From NCBI RefSeq assembly GCF_016653465.1, contig NZ_NHSQ01000084.1, forward strand, positions 92,050-156,049: 64,000 nt of DNA. Direction: 5' to 3'. Source of the stretch: Thiocystis minor. Its GTDB lineage: Bacteria > Pseudomonadota > Gammaproteobacteria > Chromatiales > Chromatiaceae. The translations under genes were made by a program, and so were the position numbers. This document shows positions 54,194 through 63,936 of this stretch, piece after piece (position 1 is the first letter of the stretch; each line of letters begins with the position of its first letter). The notes beneath the pieces are model-generated. The model was given only the letters and a program-made list of their open reading frames with translations. It ran no database searches and was not told where the DNA came from.

Positions 54194-55150
54194 ATGGGCA
54201 AATACGTCAAACGTCAAACCCCTCGCGCCATGCCAAACGCGGAACGGGTCGCTCGCTTCGTCAAGGATCTGCAACAGCCTTTCCTGGTGGCGGGATGCCG
54301 GGGCGAGACGACGCAGCAGAACGATCGGCCGCGTTTCGACATCCATGGCCAATTCCGCTTTGCGACGGGCGGCCTCGATCAATTCCAGGACAAGCACCTG
54401 GTGGTCTTCGCTCACGGCTATAACAACACGCCAGACGATGCGCTACGCTCGGCCAATGAATTTTTCGGAAAGATCCATGAGTCGATTGTGCACGATGGCA
54501 TCGATCCCGCCACCTGTGTCTATCTGCTCTTTACCTGGCCGGGCGATACCGGTCCGGTTTTTTTTAACACGGCTCAGGAATATGCCCATCTCTCCGGGGT
54601 GGCGCTCTACCGTTTGTTGAGCGAGGCGCAGACCGTCGCCGCCCCGAAATCCATCTCGCTGGTGTCCCATTCGCTGGGTGCGCATGTGGTGCTGCGTTGC
54701 CTGGCGGTGTTGGGAGAGCGCTTCTTTCGGGAGAAGTCGACCTTGCGAGTCGACCATGCCCTGCTGCTGGCCGCCGCCGTCGAGGATGATGTCTTTCATA
54801 ACCCTGATCGCCTGGAGGAATATCACTTTCCGGAAGCCGCTTTTGGGGTGTCCAGCCTGCACATCTCCACTTCGCGCTCCGACGAGGTTCTGGGCGGGGC
54901 GTTCCGCGTCAACGAGCATGACGCGGCCCTGGGTTTCAAAGGCCCGGAATCCATGTCACCGCTCGCCTCGCTGGCGCGCCGGGTCGATGAGGTCTCGAAT
55001 GGTCAGGCGAGGTTCCGATTCGAGATCCACGATTTCAGCCCCAACTCGGCGACCATCATGAATCCCGCCTTGCATGTGTATGATCATGGCGGCTATTGGA
55101 CGAATCCAGAGCAAACGAATTATTACGTCAACCTGATCCATCGGGCGTGA
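54194..55150 (+). CDS. DUF900-type alpha/beta hydrolase
   Basis: A 318-residue protein. It has VVFAHGYNNTPDDALR (oxyanion/HGYN region), LFTWPGDTG, and a nucleophile elbow SHSLGAHV with Ser at about 156. The C-terminal part has a conserved HDFSP and a His/Asp-rich end. It belongs to the DUF900/lipase-like hydrolases; there is no signal peptide, so it is cytoplasmic. The substrate is unknown. GGGGAGA precedes ATG 54194; the upstream 222-bp gap is empty. Confidence 0.8.
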   Translation: MGKYVKRQTPRAMPNAERVARFVKDLQQPFLVAGCRGETTQQNDRPRFDIHGQFRFATGGLDQFQDKHLVVFAHGYNNTPDDALRSANEFFGKIHESIVHDGIDPATCVYLLFTWPGDTGPVFFNTAQEYAHLSGVALYRLLSEAQTVAAPKSISLVSHSLGAHVVLRCLAVLGERFFREKSTLRVDHALLLAAAVEDDVFHNPDRLEEYHFPEAAFGVSSLHISTSRSDEVLGGAFRVNEHDAALGFKGPESMSPLASLARRVDEVSNGQARFRFEIHDFSPNSATIMNPALHVYDHGGYWTNPEQTNYYVNLIHRA

Positions 55151-55280
55151 TGTTGGGTTTTTCTGATATGGTTTGAAAGTTGATTGTGCGGCGAGGCTTT
55201 AAACGTCCGGGACGGGTTGAATAACCCGACCCTGATCATGTGCTATTTGCGTGAGACTCCATTCGGCGCGGAAAAGAGGG

Positions 55281-55332
55281 CACACAATAAAAGGTGTTGA
55301 TCGTCAATGAATTGTTTTTGCAAAAAGTGTGC
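55281..55332. promoter_or_regulatory. AT-rich inverted repeats upstream of the methyltransferase
   Basis: GCACAC (about 55280) and GTGTGC (55327-55332) are inverted. Between them is a perfect 12 bp palindrome TTTTTGCAAAAA (55315-55326). This may be the control region of the restriction-modification island. The rest of 55151-55337 has a small CGGGTTGAATAACCCG hairpin (about 55213-55228) and no gene. Confidence 0.4.
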
Positions 55333-55337
55333 GCAAT

Positions 55338-55490
55338 ATGAAAATAGTCAAGTTCGATCTGTCCATCGACGGCGTGAAAGCGAGAAGACGTTGCCTTGGA
55401 GCAGGAGCGAGCCGGTATGCCGCTGATACACGCGCGAGTTCCCTTTCAAGGTGGCCAATCGGAGAACGCTGTCATCGAAGCCAAACTTGA
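55338..55490 (+). pseudogene. Orphan N-terminal gene fragment (MKIVKFDLSIDGVK)
   Basis: A short frame of 50 codons. The first 14 residues look like the conserved start of a protein family that continues with a VxTLxELRENF-like segment. After VKA the sequence becomes unrelated and is out of frame with the methyltransferase that overlaps it. I infer a gene start cut by the island insertion; the family is remembered, not verified. Confidence 0.4.
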
Positions 55491-56976
55491 CAGGCTTAGG
55501 CATGGCGGGAAGCCTCGTGTGCTCGACTTGTTTGCCGGGTGCGGCGGCTTGTCACTGGGCTTTCATGCAGCCGGCTTCAAGATCATGGGAGCGGTCGAAA
55601 TCGATGCGGCGGCCGCCAAGTCGCACGCCCGCAACTTTCATCGCGAGACTTTACCGGAACTATTTCAGGCGCACGCCAAATCACGAGATATTACACTGAT
55701 TGAGCCTGAGCAACTCCTGTTCGATTTTGGCCTGACGGATCCATTGGTCAGTCAGATTGATGTCATCGTTGGAGGCCCCCCTTGTCAAGCCTTTGCCCGC
55801 GTTGGCAGGGCCAAGCTGCGGGAGGTTGCAGCACACCCCGAGGCATTTCTGCGCGATCCGCGCAGTAATCTCTACATCCGTTATCTCGATTACGTCCGGG
55901 CGCTGAAGCCAGTCGCCTTACTGATGGAAAACGTTCCGGATATCGTCAACTATGGTGGTCATAACATTGCCGAGGAGATTTGCGAGGTATTGGACGACCT
56001 GGGTTACGAGCCGCGCTACACGCTGTTAAACGCTGTCTTTTATGGTGTACCCCAGATGCGCGAACGCATGCTGCTGGTTGCTTACCGCAGGGAGCTTGGA
56101 GCGAGGTGCTGGCACCCAGATCCCACCCATTGGATTGATTTGCCGCAAGGCTACCATGGCTCGAGGCAGGTCGCCCTGCAGACCATTAGGAGGGATCTCA
56201 TTCAATCGGACCCCTACTTTGTCGATCCTCCACAGCCTTGCCAGGATCGCTGCCATGCGGCTATCACAGCTGAGGATGCTTTGTCTGATCTGCCCTGTAT
56301 TGATGATGACTCCGAACTTAAGAAGAGCAAGGGGCCTCGTCGGTTTCATTGGCTGACGCGCTATCCGACCACGCCGCACAATGATTATCAGCGGCTGATG
56401 CGCGAATGGGATGGATTCGAGTCGCAGGAAGGTGTGTATGATCACGTCATCCGGTTCCTACCACGCGACTACAAGATTTTTGCCCGCATGCGGCCGGGCG
56501 ATCAGTATCCCGAGGCTCACCGGCTCGCGCTCAGAATGTTCGAGGAGCGATTGGACGAGATCGAGCGGAGTGAAGGCCACCGGCTGAGGCTTGGTTCGAC
56601 ACGTTACGAGCAGGAGAGGGTTGCCCATGTGCCGGGCTATGATCCAGACAAGTTTCCGAACAAGTGGCGAAAGATGGAAGCGGACAGGCCGGCGAGGACG
56701 TTGATGGCGCACCTCGGCAAGGACGGCTATTCCCACATTCATTATGATCACGCCCAGGCACGGACGATTTCTGTTCGTGAAGCGGCAAGGCTTCAGTCCT
56801 TTCCTGACGGATTTGTTTTCGAGGGGCCAATGAACCCGGCGTTCAGGCAGGTGGGCAATGCGGTTCCCGTGCTGCTTGCGAAAGCGCTTGGCGAGACGAT
56901 GATCGTTCAAATAACCGGGATAAGGATTGACGCGAATGAAGAGGAAAATCACGATCAAGCGGCTGTCGGGGTCTGA
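55417..56976 (+). CDS. DNA (cytosine-5) methyltransferase of an R-M system
   Basis: A 519-residue m5C methyltransferase. Motif I is VLDLFAGCGGLSLGFH, motif IV GGPPCQAFA (catalytic Cys), motif VI LLMENVPDI, motif VIII-like region PQMRERML, and the C-terminal ARLQSFPDGF and QVGNAVPVLLA (IX, X). The target-recognition region lies at about 280-440. ATG 55417 fits GGAG nine bases upstream; TTG 55396 is an alternative. It overlaps the following gene by 41 bases. GC is visibly lower than in neighbouring genes, a sign of transfer. Recognition site unknown. Confidence 0.93.
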   Translation: MPLIHARVPFQGGQSENAVIEAKLDRLRHGGKPRVLDLFAGCGGLSLGFHAAGFKIMGAVEIDAAAAKSHARNFHRETLPELFQAHAKSRDITLIEPEQLLFDFGLTDPLVSQIDVIVGGPPCQAFARVGRAKLREVAAHPEAFLRDPRSNLYIRYLDYVRALKPVALLMENVPDIVNYGGHNIAEEICEVLDDLGYEPRYTLLNAVFYGVPQMRERMLLVAYRRELGARCWHPDPTHWIDLPQGYHGSRQVALQTIRRDLIQSDPYFVDPPQPCQDRCHAAITAEDALSDLPCIDDDSELKKSKGPRRFHWLTRYPTTPHNDYQRLMREWDGFESQEGVYDHVIRFLPRDYKIFARMRPGDQYPEAHRLALRMFEERLDEIERSEGHRLRLGSTRYEQERVAHVPGYDPDKFPNKWRKMEADRPARTLMAHLGKDGYSHIHYDHAQARTISVREAARLQSFPDGFVFEGPMNPAFRQVGNAVPVLLAKALGETMIVQITGIRIDANEEENHDQAAVGV

Positions 56977-58090
56977 TCTAACGCTGTTCGAAACACAGTA
57001 TCGAAACACGCCGGGAGCCAAACAAAAAGCCATCAATCTCGACCGCGATGTTTTCATTGACGGGCTTTTCCCTGGTCTTCCACAGCGGATCAATCTCACC
57101 GATGGCAGAGTGATCGTCTCATTGCTCGTTTACGGTCCTGGCGGAGCTGACGCCCATGGCATCACACGAAAAATCCTGAAGCAGCAGAAGAACTGGCGGC
57201 TGAACGGCGAACTTATCGTTAATCCGCCCGAGGAGCCCCAGCGCTACGATGCGTTGCAGAAGGGGGATTTCGCGATTATCGACTTCGCCGGCGAGGTTGA
57301 GCCTCATACGGCGCGCGTGTATCTGATCTCAGGCGCGATGCCACGAGACAAGGCGCTGCATTCGGCACTCGATGCAAAGTACGGAGCGCTTTTTACCCAG
57401 CACAAGGGTATGGCTGAGATCGACCAGGAGAGTCTTGCCAACGTGGTTGATGGCGTCGGTTTGTCAGACGGACATCCTGTTCTCGATCTCGTGGACCTGG
57501 ACGCCCTTGAAGATGCGGCCCAAGGTGGCCTGGAAGGGGCAGCCAAACTGCAACAGCGCCGCCGTGCCCGAGGCGTAACCAGCGAGGAATTGGGCAGGGC
57601 AAAGCGGAGCGCGGAACAGATCGGACGACTCGGCGAAGAAGTTCTCGATGCTTGGCTCGATTCGCAACAGCGGGCAGGCGTTGGGCACGAGTACATATGG
57701 GAGTCGGTACTCAACGCGGTCTCCCCGTATGACTTCACTCTTCTGGAGAAAAAAACGCCGGCGCGTCGCATCGACGCAAAATCCACGGCGGGTGACTTCA
57801 GAAACCCGATTCATGTCTCCATGGCGGAGCTTCTGGAGATGGCTGAGGGCGATCTTCCCTACGATATTTACCGACTGTACGGGGTTGGTGAGGCGACCGC
57901 GCGTTTAAGGATTGTCAGTAACCTGCGTCCGTTTGCCGCTGCAGTTCTGATGAACCTGTCCGGTCTTCCGGAATATGTCACCGTTGACGCGATATCGATT
58001 AAACCTCAGGCATTGAATTTCGAAAGAGAAATCCAAATCGATCTTGCTGAAAACGAGGAAAAGGATGCAGACGATACCACTGCTCCCTGA
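56936..58090 (+). CDS. DUF3883-like putative restriction endonuclease
   Basis: A 384-residue protein with no close family recalled for its first half. The C-terminal half has GRLGEEVLDAWLDSQQ, WESVLNAVSPYDF and ARRIDAKST, the pattern of DUF3883/PD-(D/E)xK-like restriction domains (D-x(n)-D-x-K), then YRLYGVGEATARLRIV. By position it would be the cutting partner of the methyltransferase. ATG 56936 follows AAGGA by nine bases. Nuclease activity is inferred; it could also be an accessory protein. Confidence 0.65.
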   Translation: MKRKITIKRLSGSDLTLFETQYRNTPGAKQKAINLDRDVFIDGLFPGLPQRINLTDGRVIVSLLVYGPGGADAHGITRKILKQQKNWRLNGELIVNPPEEPQRYDALQKGDFAIIDFAGEVEPHTARVYLISGAMPRDKALHSALDAKYGALFTQHKGMAEIDQESLANVVDGVGLSDGHPVLDLVDLDALEDAAQGGLEGAAKLQQRRRARGVTSEELGRAKRSAEQIGRLGEEVLDAWLDSQQRAGVGHEYIWESVLNAVSPYDFTLLEKKTPARRIDAKSTAGDFRNPIHVSMAELLEMAEGDLPYDIYRLYGVGEATARLRIVSNLRPFAAAVLMNLSGLPEYVTVDAISIKPQALNFEREIQIDLAENEEKDADDTTAP

Positions 58091-58511
58091 ATTCGCTTCC
58101 GCTGGATCAGACGTGTTAACGCCGGATCAGCGTCGACACTGCATGTCATGTATCCGGGGTCGGGATACCAAACCGGAAAGGATCGTTCGATCATTGGTGT
58201 TCAGGATGGGTTACCGGTACCGGCTGCATGATCGGCGCCTTCCTGGCAAACCAGACTTGGTGTTCCGCGGACGCCGCAAGGTGATTTTTGTCCATGGTTG
58301 TTTTTGGCACACGCATGACTGTCGGAACGGTCAGGTTAAACCCAAAACGAACAGTGATTTTTGGGAGTCCAAGCGCAGGAGGACGCAAGAGAGGGATGCA
58401 GAGAACATCGCTGCGTTGGAAAAGGCGATGTGGACTTCCCTCATCATCTGGGAGTGCGAAACCAAGGACGCTGCGACGCTCGTTAAAAAATTAAGAAAAT
58501 TTCTCGATTAA
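58065..58511 (+). CDS. vsr: Very short patch repair endonuclease Vsr
   Basis: A 148-residue nicking enzyme that repairs T:G mismatches left by deamination of 5-methylcytosine. It has MSCIRGRDTKPE, LPGKPDLVFRGRRKVIFVHG followed by CFWHTHDC, and the end IIWECETKD. The active-site Asp and zinc-binding Cys/His set is present. ATG 58065 (GAGG six bases upstream) overlaps the upstream gene by 26 bases; a TTG at 58044 is possible. It fits the presence of an m5C methyltransferase. Confidence 0.94.
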   Translation: MQTIPLLPEFASAGSDVLTPDQRRHCMSCIRGRDTKPERIVRSLVFRMGYRYRLHDRRLPGKPDLVFRGRRKVIFVHGCFWHTHDCRNGQVKPKTNSDFWESKRRRTQERDAENIAALEKAMWTSLIIWECETKDAATLVKKLRKFLD

Positions 58512-58546
58512 GCTGTGTGGTATGTGCGCCCGGATTCACGTCTATT

Positions 58547-58583
58547 GATGTTCAGATGGGGTGTTTGCCCCATCCTGAACATC
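58547..58583. terminator. Long hairpin between vsr and sucB
   Basis: GATGTTCAGATGGGG pairs with CCCCATCCTGAACATC (one bulge) around TGTTTG. There is no U-run on either side, so it is perhaps a bidirectional processing or end hairpin for the convergent vsr and sucB genes. Confidence 0.55.
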
Positions 58584-58611
58584 ATCCTCCGGCGGCAATC
58601 CTTGCGGCCGC

Positions 58612-59874
58612 CTACACCCGCAACAACAACCGTGCCGGATCTTCCAGCGTCTCCTTGATGGCGACCAGAAACTGCACCGCCTCGCGTCCGTCGATGATCC
58701 GATGATCGTAGGTCAGGGCCAGATACATCATGGGGGCGATGACGATCTGGCCATTCTCCACGATGGGGCGCTCCTGGATCTTGTGCATCCCTAGAATCGC
58801 GCTTTGCGGCGGGTTGAGGATGGGCGTGGAGAGCAGTGAGCCAAACACCCCGCCGTTGGTGATGGAAAAGGTGCCGCCGGTGAGTTCTTCGTAGCTCAGG
58901 CTGCCGTCTTGCGCCTTCTGGCCAAAGTCGGCGATGGCCTTTTCGATGTCGGCCATGCTCAACTGGTCGCAGTTGCGCAGGGTGGGGACGACCAGTCCGC
59001 GCGGTGAACTGACGGCGATGCCGATGTCGAAATAGCCGTAATAGATGATGTCCTCGTCGTCGACCGAGGCGTTGATGCTCGGGAAGCGCTGTAGCGCATC
59101 CACCGCCGCCTTGACAAAGAAAGACATGAAGCCCAGCCGCGTGCCGTAACGGGTCTCGAACAGTCCTTTGTACTTCTCGCGCAGTTCCAGCACCGCTCGC
59201 AGATTGACCTCATTGAAGGTGGTCAGCAGGGCGGCGTTTTGCTGCGCCTGGACCAGCCGCTCGGCGATGCGCGCGCGCAGACGGGTCATGGGCACCCGCT
59301 GTTCGGGGCGTCCGGCCTCGCCGGTCAGGCTCGGGGCCGACGATTCGGTCAGGGTGAGCGCGTCCGGGTCGTGCTCGGGTGCCGCCTGTTCGCGCTCGTC
59401 CAGCCAAGCAACCACGTCGGTCTTCTGGATCCGGCCATCCTTGCCGGTGCCGGGAATCTGCTGGGGATCCAGGTTCATCTCCTTGACCAAACGGCGGGCG
59501 GCGGGGGCGATCACCTGCCCTGGTCGCGGTCGCTGGGGCGGCGAATTCATGGGGGCAATGGATTCGAGCGGCGCCCTGCTGGAGGACGGCGCGACGCTGG
59601 GACGTGGCGTGCCCGGCGTGCCGGGAGCCTTGCGCGCGCCGGATTCGATCAGCCCGAGCACGGCGTCGGTTTGCACGAGATCGCCCTCGCGGGCCTGGAT
59701 CGTGCCGAGCACGCCATCCACGGGCGAGGGCACCTCCAGCACGACCTTGTCGGTTTCCAAATCGACCAGATTTTCGCCCTCCCGGACCTGGTCGCCGGGT
59801 TGCTTGTGCCAGGCCGCGACGGTGGCGTCGGCGACGGATTCGGGGAGGGCGGGGACGCGGACTTCGCGGCTCAT
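58612..59874 (-). CDS. sucB: 2-oxoglutarate dehydrogenase E2 (dihydrolipoamide succinyltransferase)
   Basis: A 420-residue E2. It has a lipoyl domain ([14 protein letters not shown], lipoyl Lys), a Pro/Ala linker, a peripheral subunit-binding domain ([21 protein letters not shown]) and a catalytic core ending with [16 protein letters not shown] (His/Asp active site). It transfers succinyl from lipoate to CoA in the TCA cycle. Start ATG overlaps the sucA stop by four bases. No lpd gene follows; the R-M island lies there instead. Confidence 0.95.
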   Translation of the reverse strand: MSREVRVPALPESVADATVAAWHKQPGDQVREGENLVDLETDKVVLEVPSPVDGVLGTIQAREGDLVQTDAVLGLIESGARKAPGTPGTPRPSVAPSSSRAPLESIAPMNSPPQRPRPGQVIAPAARRLVKEMNLDPQQIPGTGKDGRIQKTDVVAWLDEREQAAPEHDPDALTLTESSAPSLTGEAGRPEQRVPMTRLRARIAERLVQAQQNAALLTTFNEVNLRAVLELREKYKGLFETRYGTRLGFMSFFVKAAVDALQRFPSINASVDDEDIIYYGYFDIGIAVSSPRGLVVPTLRNCDQLSMADIEKAIADFGQKAQDGSLSYEELTGGTFSITNGGVFGSLLSTPILNPPQSAILGMHKIQERPIVENGQIVIAPMMYLALTYDHRIIDGREAVQFLVAIKETLEDPARLLLRV

Positions 59875-62738
59875 TGCGGGGGGATCCTTTTGTTCATTTT
59901 CGGGTTGAATTGGCCGGTCAGGGCTTCGTCGATCAGCCGTTCATGCTGCTCGACATGGGCGGCGCGATGGCCGACGGCCGGAGCCGCGGAACTGGCGCGT
60001 CCGACATAATAGGGGCGTTTGCCCATCTGGATCAGATTATGGAAGCGATGCTTGATCTGGTCCCAGGCGCCCTGGTTCTGTGGCTCTTCCTGACACCAGA
60101 CGATCTCTTCGGTCGCGCCATAACGATCGATCACGGCGGCGAATCGCTCGCTGGGGAAGGGGTAAAGCTGTTCGAGCCGGATGATGGCCGCATTGGTCAG
60201 GCCACGGGTACGGCGCGCTTCGAGCAGGTCGAAATAGACCTTGCCGCAGCAGAAGATCAGCCGTTCCACGCCGGCGGGATCGATGGGATCGATCTCCGGG
60301 ATGACGGTCTGATACTGCCCGCCGGCGAGTTCGTCCAGCGCGGAGACCGCCAGACGATGCCGCAGCAGGCTCTTGGGCGTCATCACGATTAGCGGTTTGC
60401 GATAGTCGCGCACCATCTGGCGACGCAGCAGATGGAACATCTGTGCCGGAGTGGTGGGCACGCAGACCTGGATATTGTGTTCCGAGCTGAGCTGCAGAAA
60501 GCGTTCGAGGCGCGCCGACGAGTGTTCCGCGCCCTGACCCTCCAGCCCATGCGGCAGCAGCAGAACCAGCCCGCAACACAGCCCCCATTTGGTGCCGGCG
60601 GAGGTGATGAACTGATCGATCACCACCTGCGCGCCGTTGGCAAAGTCGCCGAATTGGGCCTCCCACAAAGTGAGCGCGGCGGGCTCGGCAGTGGCGAAAC
60701 CGTATTCGTAGCCGAGCACCGCCTCCTCGGAGAGGATGGAGTCGATGGCGATGAAGGCACCCTGTTGCTCGCTCAGATGCTGAAGCGGGGTATAGGACTC
60801 GCCGGTCAGTTGATCGTGGATCTTGGCGTGTCGATGGACGAAGGTGCCACGACCGACATCCTGCCCGGACAGACGCACCGGGATGCCGTCGTCGAGCAGG
60901 GTTGCGTAGGCCAGATTCTCGGCGAAGCCCCAGTTCAGAAGTTGATCGCCCTGGCCCATCTTGCGCCGCTCGTCCCACAGCTTCTCGACCCGCGGATGGA
61001 GCGCGAAGCCCTCGGGCAGACGCAGCATGGACTCGGTGAGCGCCTGGAGTTTGGCGAGCGGGACGCCGGTGTCCAGATCCTGATCCCAGTCGGTGCCTCG
61101 GCAGAAGCCCCAGTCGACCCGATAGAGATGATCGAGTCCGCAGAGCACGGGGCGTGCGACCACCACGCCATGCTCGATCGAATCGCGGTAGTCGGCAATC
61201 ATGGTATCCAACGCGTCCTTTTCGATGAGCCCGCCGGCGACGAGCCGGTCGGCATAGACGGCGCGCGGGGTCGGATGATTCCGGATTTTGGCGTACATCA
61301 TCGGCTGGGTCACGGCCGGTTCGTCGGCCTCGTTGTGGCCAAGACGGCGATAACAGACCAGATCGATGATGACGTCCTTGTGGAACTGGTTGCGGAAATC
61401 CAGGGCCATGCGGGTGACGAAAATCACTGCCTCGGGATCGTCGCCGTTGACATGGAACACGGGCGCCTGGACCAGCTTGCCGACATCGGTGCAATAGGCG
61501 CTGGAACGCGCGTCCAGCGGGTGGCTGGTGGTGAAACCGATCTGGTTGTTGATGACGATGTGAACCGTGCCGCCGGTTGAATAACTGCGGGTCTGCGAGA
61601 GTTGCAGGGTCTCCATCACCACGCCCTGCCCAGCGAAGGCCGCGTCGCCGTGGATCAGCACCGGCAGGACCAGATCCCCCGTGCGATCGGCGCGGCGGCG
61701 CTGGCGGGCGCGCACCGAACCCTCGATGACCGGGTTGATGATCTCCAGGTGCGAGGGGTTGAAGCCCAGAACCAGATGGACGATGCCGCCAGGCGTTTCG
61801 ATGTCGGTGGCGAAGCCCATGTGGTATTTGACATCGCCGGCCATCTTGCGCCAGTCCATGTGAACCCGACCCTCGAACTCGTCGAAGATGTCGGTGGGGG
61901 GCTTACCGAAAATGTTTGTCAGCACATTCAGGCGTCCGCGATGCGCCATGCCGATGACGATTTCCTGCTGACCCTTGCGCCCGGCGCGCTGGATGAGTTC
62001 GTCCAGCAGGGGGATGAGCGCGTCGCCGCCCTCCAGCGAGAAGCGTTTCTGGCCCACGTAGCGCTGGTGCAGATATTTCTCGAAGCCCTCGGCGGCGGTC
62101 AGCAGGGTCAGCAGCCAGCGGCGATCAGCGTCGTCCAGTTCGGGCGTGGCGCGATAGCCTTCGAGGCGCTTCTGGATCCAGCGCCGCTCCGGGGTGCTGG
62201 TGATGTGCATATATTCGGAGCCGACCGTGCCGCAGTAGGTCTGATCGACCATCGCGATGATGTCGCGCAGCGGCATGCGGTCGGGGGCGTAGAGCGAACC
62301 GGTGTGGAAGACCAGGTCGAGATCGTTTGGCTCCAGGTTGTGATAGGCGGGATCCAGGTCGGCGATCCGGGATGTCTCGCGCAGCTTGATGGGATCCAGG
62401 TTGGCGACCTGATGGCCGCGGTAGCGATAGCCGGTGATCAGTCCCAGCACTGCGGACTGTTTCTCGGCGGCGGCGGGTTCGAGATGCTCGGTCGAGCGGG
62501 CGCGGGCGCGCGAGCGGCTTTCCCGGGCCAGGCGCATGAAGTTCTCGCGGACCGGACCATGCGGGGTTTCGGCGGCCTCGTTCGCGGCCGGTTGACGAAT
62601 GCCGTCGAAACGCACCCGCCAGGCCAGGTCGATGCTTTCGGGATCGGCGAGGTAGCGCTCGTACAGATCCTCGATGAAATCCGCGTTGCCGCCATAGAGG
62701 GCGCTGGAACTCCGAAACAATTCTAGGATTGCGCTCAT
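59871..62738 (-). CDS. sucA: 2-oxoglutarate dehydrogenase E1
   Basis: A 955-residue thiamine-diphosphate enzyme that decarboxylates 2-oxoglutarate. It has the N-terminal [56 protein letters not shown], the ThDP motif region [15 protein letters not shown] (as read, [10 protein letters not shown]), and the C-terminal [12 protein letters not shown] 62738 (MSAILELF) was chosen; the open frame also allows TTG 62762 but neither has a strong ribosome site. It is the first gene of the sucA-sucB operon. Confidence 0.96.
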   Translation of the reverse strand: MSAILELFRSSSALYGGNADFIEDLYERYLADPESIDLAWRVRFDGIRQPAANEAAETPHGPVRENFMRLARESRSRARARSTEHLEPAAAEKQSAVLGLITGYRYRGHQVANLDPIKLRETSRIADLDPAYHNLEPNDLDLVFHTGSLYAPDRMPLRDIIAMVDQTYCGTVGSEYMHITSTPERRWIQKRLEGYRATPELDDADRRWLLTLLTAAEGFEKYLHQRYVGQKRFSLEGGDALIPLLDELIQRAGRKGQQEIVIGMAHRGRLNVLTNIFGKPPTDIFDEFEGRVHMDWRKMAGDVKYHMGFATDIETPGGIVHLVLGFNPSHLEIINPVIEGSVRARQRRRADRTGDLVLPVLIHGDAAFAGQGVVMETLQLSQTRSYSTGGTVHIVINNQIGFTTSHPLDARSSAYCTDVGKLVQAPVFHVNGDDPEAVIFVTRMALDFRNQFHKDVIIDLVCYRRLGHNEADEPAVTQPMMYAKIRNHPTPRAVYADRLVAGGLIEKDALDTMIADYRDSIEHGVVVARPVLCGLDHLYRVDWGFCRGTDWDQDLDTGVPLAKLQALTESMLRLPEGFALHPRVEKLWDERRKMGQGDQLLNWGFAENLAYATLLDDGIPVRLSGQDVGRGTFVHRHAKIHDQLTGESYTPLQHLSEQQGAFIAIDSILSEEAVLGYEYGFATAEPAALTLWEAQFGDFANGAQVVIDQFITSAGTKWGLCCGLVLLLPHGLEGQGAEHSSARLERFLQLSSEHNIQVCVPTTPAQMFHLLRRQMVRDYRKPLIVMTPKSLLRHRLAVSALDELAGGQYQTVIPEIDPIDPAGVERLIFCCGKVYFDLLEARRTRGLTNAAIIRLEQLYPFPSERFAAVIDRYGATEEIVWCQEEPQNQGAWDQIKHRFHNLIQMGKRPYYVGRASSAAPAVGHRAAHVEQHERLIDEALTGQFNPKMNKRIPPQ

Positions 62739-62783
62739 GCTTGGGATTGGCTGGGTTGGCAATTTTGTTTTTTAGAACGCGAA

Positions 62784-62811
62784 TTTATATCATATTCTCC
62801 ACAATCCTGAA
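62784..62811 (-). promoter_or_regulatory. Possible promoter of sucAB
   Basis: On minus: TTCAGG (62811-62806), 16 bases, TATAAA (62789-62784), in an AT-rich stretch 46 bases before the sucA ATG. Confidence 0.4.
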
Positions 62812-62856
62812 CACGCCGCCGGTCTCGGTTGTGTCAGTGCACAAAAAGCGAGCATT

Positions 62857-63081
62857 GTGGACAAGAACGACTCCACCACCGAATTCGACGAGCGCAAGCG
62901 TCAGAGGATCCGTCTCGCCCGGCTTGAGGCGGACATGGCCTATTTTCAGGCCCGCATCGAACTGATCGGGGAAGCCAACACGAATAACCGGGTGGCGCAG
63001 CGCAAGGCGTTTAATTTTTTGCACAAGACAGTGGCAAGCAAGATCCTGAAGCTCAAGCGCCGCTTTAGCGATCTGGGTTAG
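62857..63081 (+). CDS. Small conserved-looking hypothetical protein
   Basis: A 74-residue charged, helical protein starting at GTG 62857 (MDKNDSTTEFDERKRQR). It has RLARLEADMAYFQARIELIG, then a second helix NRVAQRKAFNFLHKT and a basic end. There is no membrane segment or signal peptide. It is divergent from sucA. I do not recognise a function; the codon pattern and helical periodicity support a real gene. Confidence 0.6.
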   Translation: MDKNDSTTEFDERKRQRIRLARLEADMAYFQARIELIGEANTNNRVAQRKAFNFLHKTVASKILKLKRRFSDLG

Positions 63082-63132
63082 GACGCGGTCCATTTTCCAG
63101 TCCCCGATGCCTAATTCCTGCCCAGCATGGTT

Positions 63133-63167
63133 GTCAGGTGTCAGGTGTCAGGTGTCAGGTGTCAGGT
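63133..63167. repeat. Heptamer tandem array GTCAGGT
   Basis: Five perfect copies of the 7 bp unit GTCAGGT, then GCCAGGG. It lies 19 bases before the NRDE-family gene. Confidence 0.9.
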
Positions 63168-63185
63168 GCCAGGGAATTTTCACCC

Positions 63186-63908
63186 ATGCTAATCGTGATT
63201 CTGCGCCGCCCAGGTCATCCCTGGCCGGTCCTGTTGGCCGCTCGCCGTGACGAATTGGCCGCGAGTACTTTGCTGCCTCCTGCTCGCCACTGGCCTGATC
63301 GTCCCGAGGTCATCGCAACCTTCGACCCGCGGACCGAAGGAAGCTGGCTTGGCCTGAACGATCATGGCGTGGTGGCCGCGCTGGTGGAGCGGGCGGAGAC
63401 GTTGCATGCCGGATCGGGCCAGCGCAGCCGTGGCGAACTGGTGTTGGAAGCGCTGGACCATGCCGAGGCCAGCGAGGCGGCCGGCGCGCTCGCCGATCTG
63501 CATCCGGACGCCTATCGGCCCTTCAATCTGCTCGTGGCCGATCCCCGCGCGGCCTATTGGGTCCGTCATGGCGATCCTGGTCCGATTCGTGTCCAGCCGA
63601 TCCCGCCAGGATGGCATCTGCTGGCCGAGACCGAGTTGGACGATCCCGCTCATCCCTGGATCGCCGACTGTCTCTCCTGGTTTAAGGCGGCGGCGGTGCC
63701 GGACCCCGAGCAGGGCGATTGGTCGGGCTGGCGCGAGGTACTCGCGCGTCTCGATGGCGACGGCGTGCGCTCAAGCGCCTTGATTGCGCTCCCCGCCTTT
63801 CCCGGATTCAACAGCCGGCCCATCTGGCACCAGGCCGAGGGCGGTTCGGATCGGGATGCCAGGGCGAGCGCGCTTAAACATTCCGTTTTTCGGGTAGTTG
63901 ACGGATGA
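63186..63908 (+). CDS. NRDE (TANGO2-like) family protein, 3' end altered
   Basis: A 240-residue protein of the bacterial NRDE family: MLIVILRRPGHPWPVLLAAR at the start, then RDEL, ARHWPDRPEV, GSWLGLNDHGVVAALV, RSRGELVLEALDHA and SALIALPAF. The naming motif is changed from NRDE to RRDE. Function of the family is unclear (haem or lipid handling has been proposed for TANGO2). The last residues (LKHSVFRVVDG) look unlike the family end and lie next to a transposase gene, so an insertion may have replaced the natural C-terminus. Confidence 0.8.
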   Translation: MLIVILRRPGHPWPVLLAARRDELAASTLLPPARHWPDRPEVIATFDPRTEGSWLGLNDHGVVAALVERAETLHAGSGQRSRGELVLEALDHAEASEAAGALADLHPDAYRPFNLLVADPRAAYWVRHGDPGPIRVQPIPPGWHLLAETELDDPAHPWIADCLSWFKAAAVPDPEQGDWSGWREVLARLDGDGVRSSALIALPAFPGFNSRPIWHQAEGGSDRDARASALKHSVFRVVDG

Positions 63909-63936
63909 TCGCGAGAAACGACTATCGGAGTTTCTC

